Positions 7,001-7,257 of a stretch of 7,257 nt of DNA are shown here, in pieces. The notes under the pieces were generated by a model that saw nothing but the letters and a program-made list of their open reading frames with translations, did no database searches and was not told the origin of the DNA. Both the position numbers and the translations under genes were made by a program. Source of the DNA: Patescibacteria group bacterium UBA5187 (GTDB taxonomy: Bacteria > Patescibacteriota > Minisyncoccia > Phycocordibacterales > PALSA-1337); assembly GCA_002413065.1 (NCBI GenBank), contig DHWH01000022.1, forward strand, positions 1 to 7,257. The letters run 5' to 3'. The first letter of the stretch is position 1, and each line of letters begins with the position of its first letter.

Positions 7001-7257
7001 AGCCCTTCATTATATTTTTCGATGAGTTCGCGGTCGATGCGGGGTTTGTAGTAGAAACCTTCGAGATGGGATTGGGTAATGAGTTTGAGGAGGTTTTTGT
7101 AGCCGGTCTCGTTCATTGCTAAAAGAACCAAACGAGTTCGTCGGTTATCGATGCCGGCCTGCATATCCGTGCGGGTTCGCGCCGCCACATAAAAATCAAC
7201 GCCGATAATGGGTTTCAGGTCTTCTTTCTTGCAGGCTTTATAAAATTCAATGGCGCC
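4075..7257 (-). CDS. dnaE: DNA polymerase III alpha subunit (DnaE), 5' end beyond the window
   Basis: This is the replicative DNA polymerase catalytic subunit. 1060 residues are visible; roughly the first 50 are missing, including the first PHP motifs. The frame stays open to the window edge (…AIEFYKACKK…PIIGVDFYVA), so the GTG at 7188 is internal. Order: PHP domain (visible 1 to about 290); palm with catalytic D389 and D391 in PDIDMD and D547 in KFDFLGL; fingers with YRPGP (about 626) and TYGVLVYQDD (about 661); tandem helix-hairpin-helix (about 835-880); clamp-binding QTSLF (910-914); and a C-terminal OB fold. It stops there, without the tau-binding tail of E. coli DnaE. There is no PolC-type exonuclease. 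Oddities: about 41 Gly/Ser/Glu-rich residues (about 122-162) encoded by a palindromic element, several altered PHP metal ligands, and RGSVSGS in place of the usual RGSxAGS. No terminator is seen after the TAA stop. Confidence 0.97.
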   Translation of the reverse strand, partial: GAIEFYKACKKEDLKPIIGVDFYVAARTRTDMQAGIDNRRTRLVLLAMNETGYKNLLKLITQSHLEGFYYKPRIDRELIEKYNEGLIAISPSFSGEIAQSLKSRSQDKAREVAEFYKKVFQGSGQGSSKETTFGASEGEREGTAPSADGDSVRFGGTSLPASRLFIEITRHPEIDGHEATMKTLVEFAKSQNIPIMASHDVYYLHQEDRFARETLLRVNSHSDASEKISDGDEDDFSFITPERAEELFRDLPEALENTAKIADACNLELTLGKWVFPGLIVESGRTPDDELRHLVFEGFVRRNIEKTEEIVKRAEYELKVIKDKGYAPYFLVVADMLRFAHENNILSNIRGSVSGSMVTYLAGITNINPIEYEIPFERFLNPERPSAPDIDMDYADDRRDDVIDYVRKKYGADKVAQIGTFGTMMARGSVRDVARAMGFPYEVGDRISKLIPMGSQGFPMTIEKALEDVPELRALYRENEDTHRIIDMAKKIEGCARHIGVHAAGVVVSPTELTDYTPLQFDPKGEGKIISQYDMYSIEEAGLLKFDFLGLKNLTIIADAIARIEKIDGTHIDPDTIPMDDAPTFEMLARGETADLFQLNGDGMTRFLKDLKPSTIHDINAMVALYRPGPIQFIPEYIQRKHNSKLIKYLDPALERILKKTYGVLVYQDDLLMMAHELAGYSWIEVDKFRKAVGKKIPEEMAKQKEKFVKGCMEHSKWSEKKAKEIWKWIEPFAAYGFNKAHSVSYGRVAYITAYLKAHFPAIYLSAVLTSEQGETEKVAETIAECKRIGIPVLPPDVNESFSQFTVVKEDGTLSVPASYRIRFGLVTIKNFGQGVSTAIIDERKKNGPYTSLANFLDRVKDRNLNKKSLESLIKVGGMDCFGEDRGVLMANVDLMLDYNKESEKNHSDQTSLFGMMADHSSVPTLRLNPAALADMREKLTWEKELLGLYISGHPLERYREMIEKKDTDIKRAKENNKDGASVIFAAIVNNIRVVQTKKNEPMAFITISDFSGSSEAVVFPRVYQEFKSLIALDKCLAIKATINTRDGEKGFAVERVKEL
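6771..6895. repeat. 125-bp palindromic element in frame within dnaE
   Basis: Perfect 21-bp inverted repeats (6771-6791 and 6875-6895; the left one begins GGGAAGCGGGCAAGGA) enclose 83 bases. Inside, GAAAC (6796-6800) can pair with GTTTC (6866-6870). A strong hairpin CGCCGTC-TGCT-GACGGCG (6810-6827) is extended by ACTG/CAGT. A direct repeat CGCTCGC occurs at 6839-6845 and 6849-6855. Outside the element, TATAAAAAGG (6760-6769) and CCTTTTTATA (6903-6912) also match, though these encode conserved YKKV and LFI residues and may match by chance. Translated with dnaE, the element gives about 41 residues without a stop, between FYKKVFQ and RLFIEI, where the Thermus-type enzyme has only two or three residues. 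No obvious target duplication was found. A small non-autonomous mobile element is the likely origin. Confidence 0.85.

Noticed and set aside
4139..7122. Long forward-strand open frames opposite dnaE, up to 233 codons
   Set aside because: They mirror conserved dnaE codons and show no recognisable domain or start signal.
7186..7188. GTG as the start codon of dnaE
   Set aside because: The frame stays open upstream to the window edge and encodes conserved PHP-domain sequence, so the gene is cut by the window and not short.

Overview
The window reads as a chromosomal segment from a bacterium, most likely a Candidate Phyla Radiation (Patescibacteria, Parcubacteria-like) organism. This placement is an inference. 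It rests on a surface protein with two PKD/Ig-like domains of the 'Y-x-W-x-G-S-D-G-L' type joined by Tyr/Gln/Pro linkers, a threonyl-tRNA synthetase without its TGS domain, a DnaE that ends at its OB fold, and weak or absent Shine-Dalgarno sites. TAA, TAG and TGA all appear as stops, so the code looks standard.

Layout. Bases 28-1308 (+) form a single-gene unit: a good sigma70-type promoter, a 354-residue secreted and C-terminally anchored protein, and a strong, probably bidirectional, terminator. Bases 1308-1599 hold no clear gene, but they contain a forward-strand terminator and a 37-codon ORF of uncertain status. Bases 1600-3610 (-) form the thrS unit: promoter, a nearly complete T-box riboswitch with a threonine (ACC) specifier candidate, antiterminator and competing terminator, then thrS. 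Bases 3641-4014 (-) form an isolated unit: promoter with a 15-bp palindrome between -35 and -10, a Shine-Dalgarno site, an 88-residue protein of unknown function, and a terminator. Bases 4075-7257 (-) are dnaE (DNA polymerase III alpha subunit), cut at its 5' end by the window edge.

The most unusual structure lies inside dnaE. A 125-bp element bounded by perfect 21-bp inverted repeats (6771-6895), with an internal hairpin, sits in frame in the PHP domain. It encodes about 41 extra Gly/Ser/Glu-rich residues exactly where related polymerases have a short loop. It resembles, by analogy only, the in-frame palindromic elements described in Rickettsia genes. The same PHP domain has lost several expected metal ligands.

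The genes do not form one pathway. Replication (dnaE), translation (thrS, sensing uncharged tRNA-Thr through its leader), a surface protein and an unknown small protein sit side by side, each with its own signals. The 88-residue gene could also receive read-through from dnaE, since no terminator is seen after dnaE.
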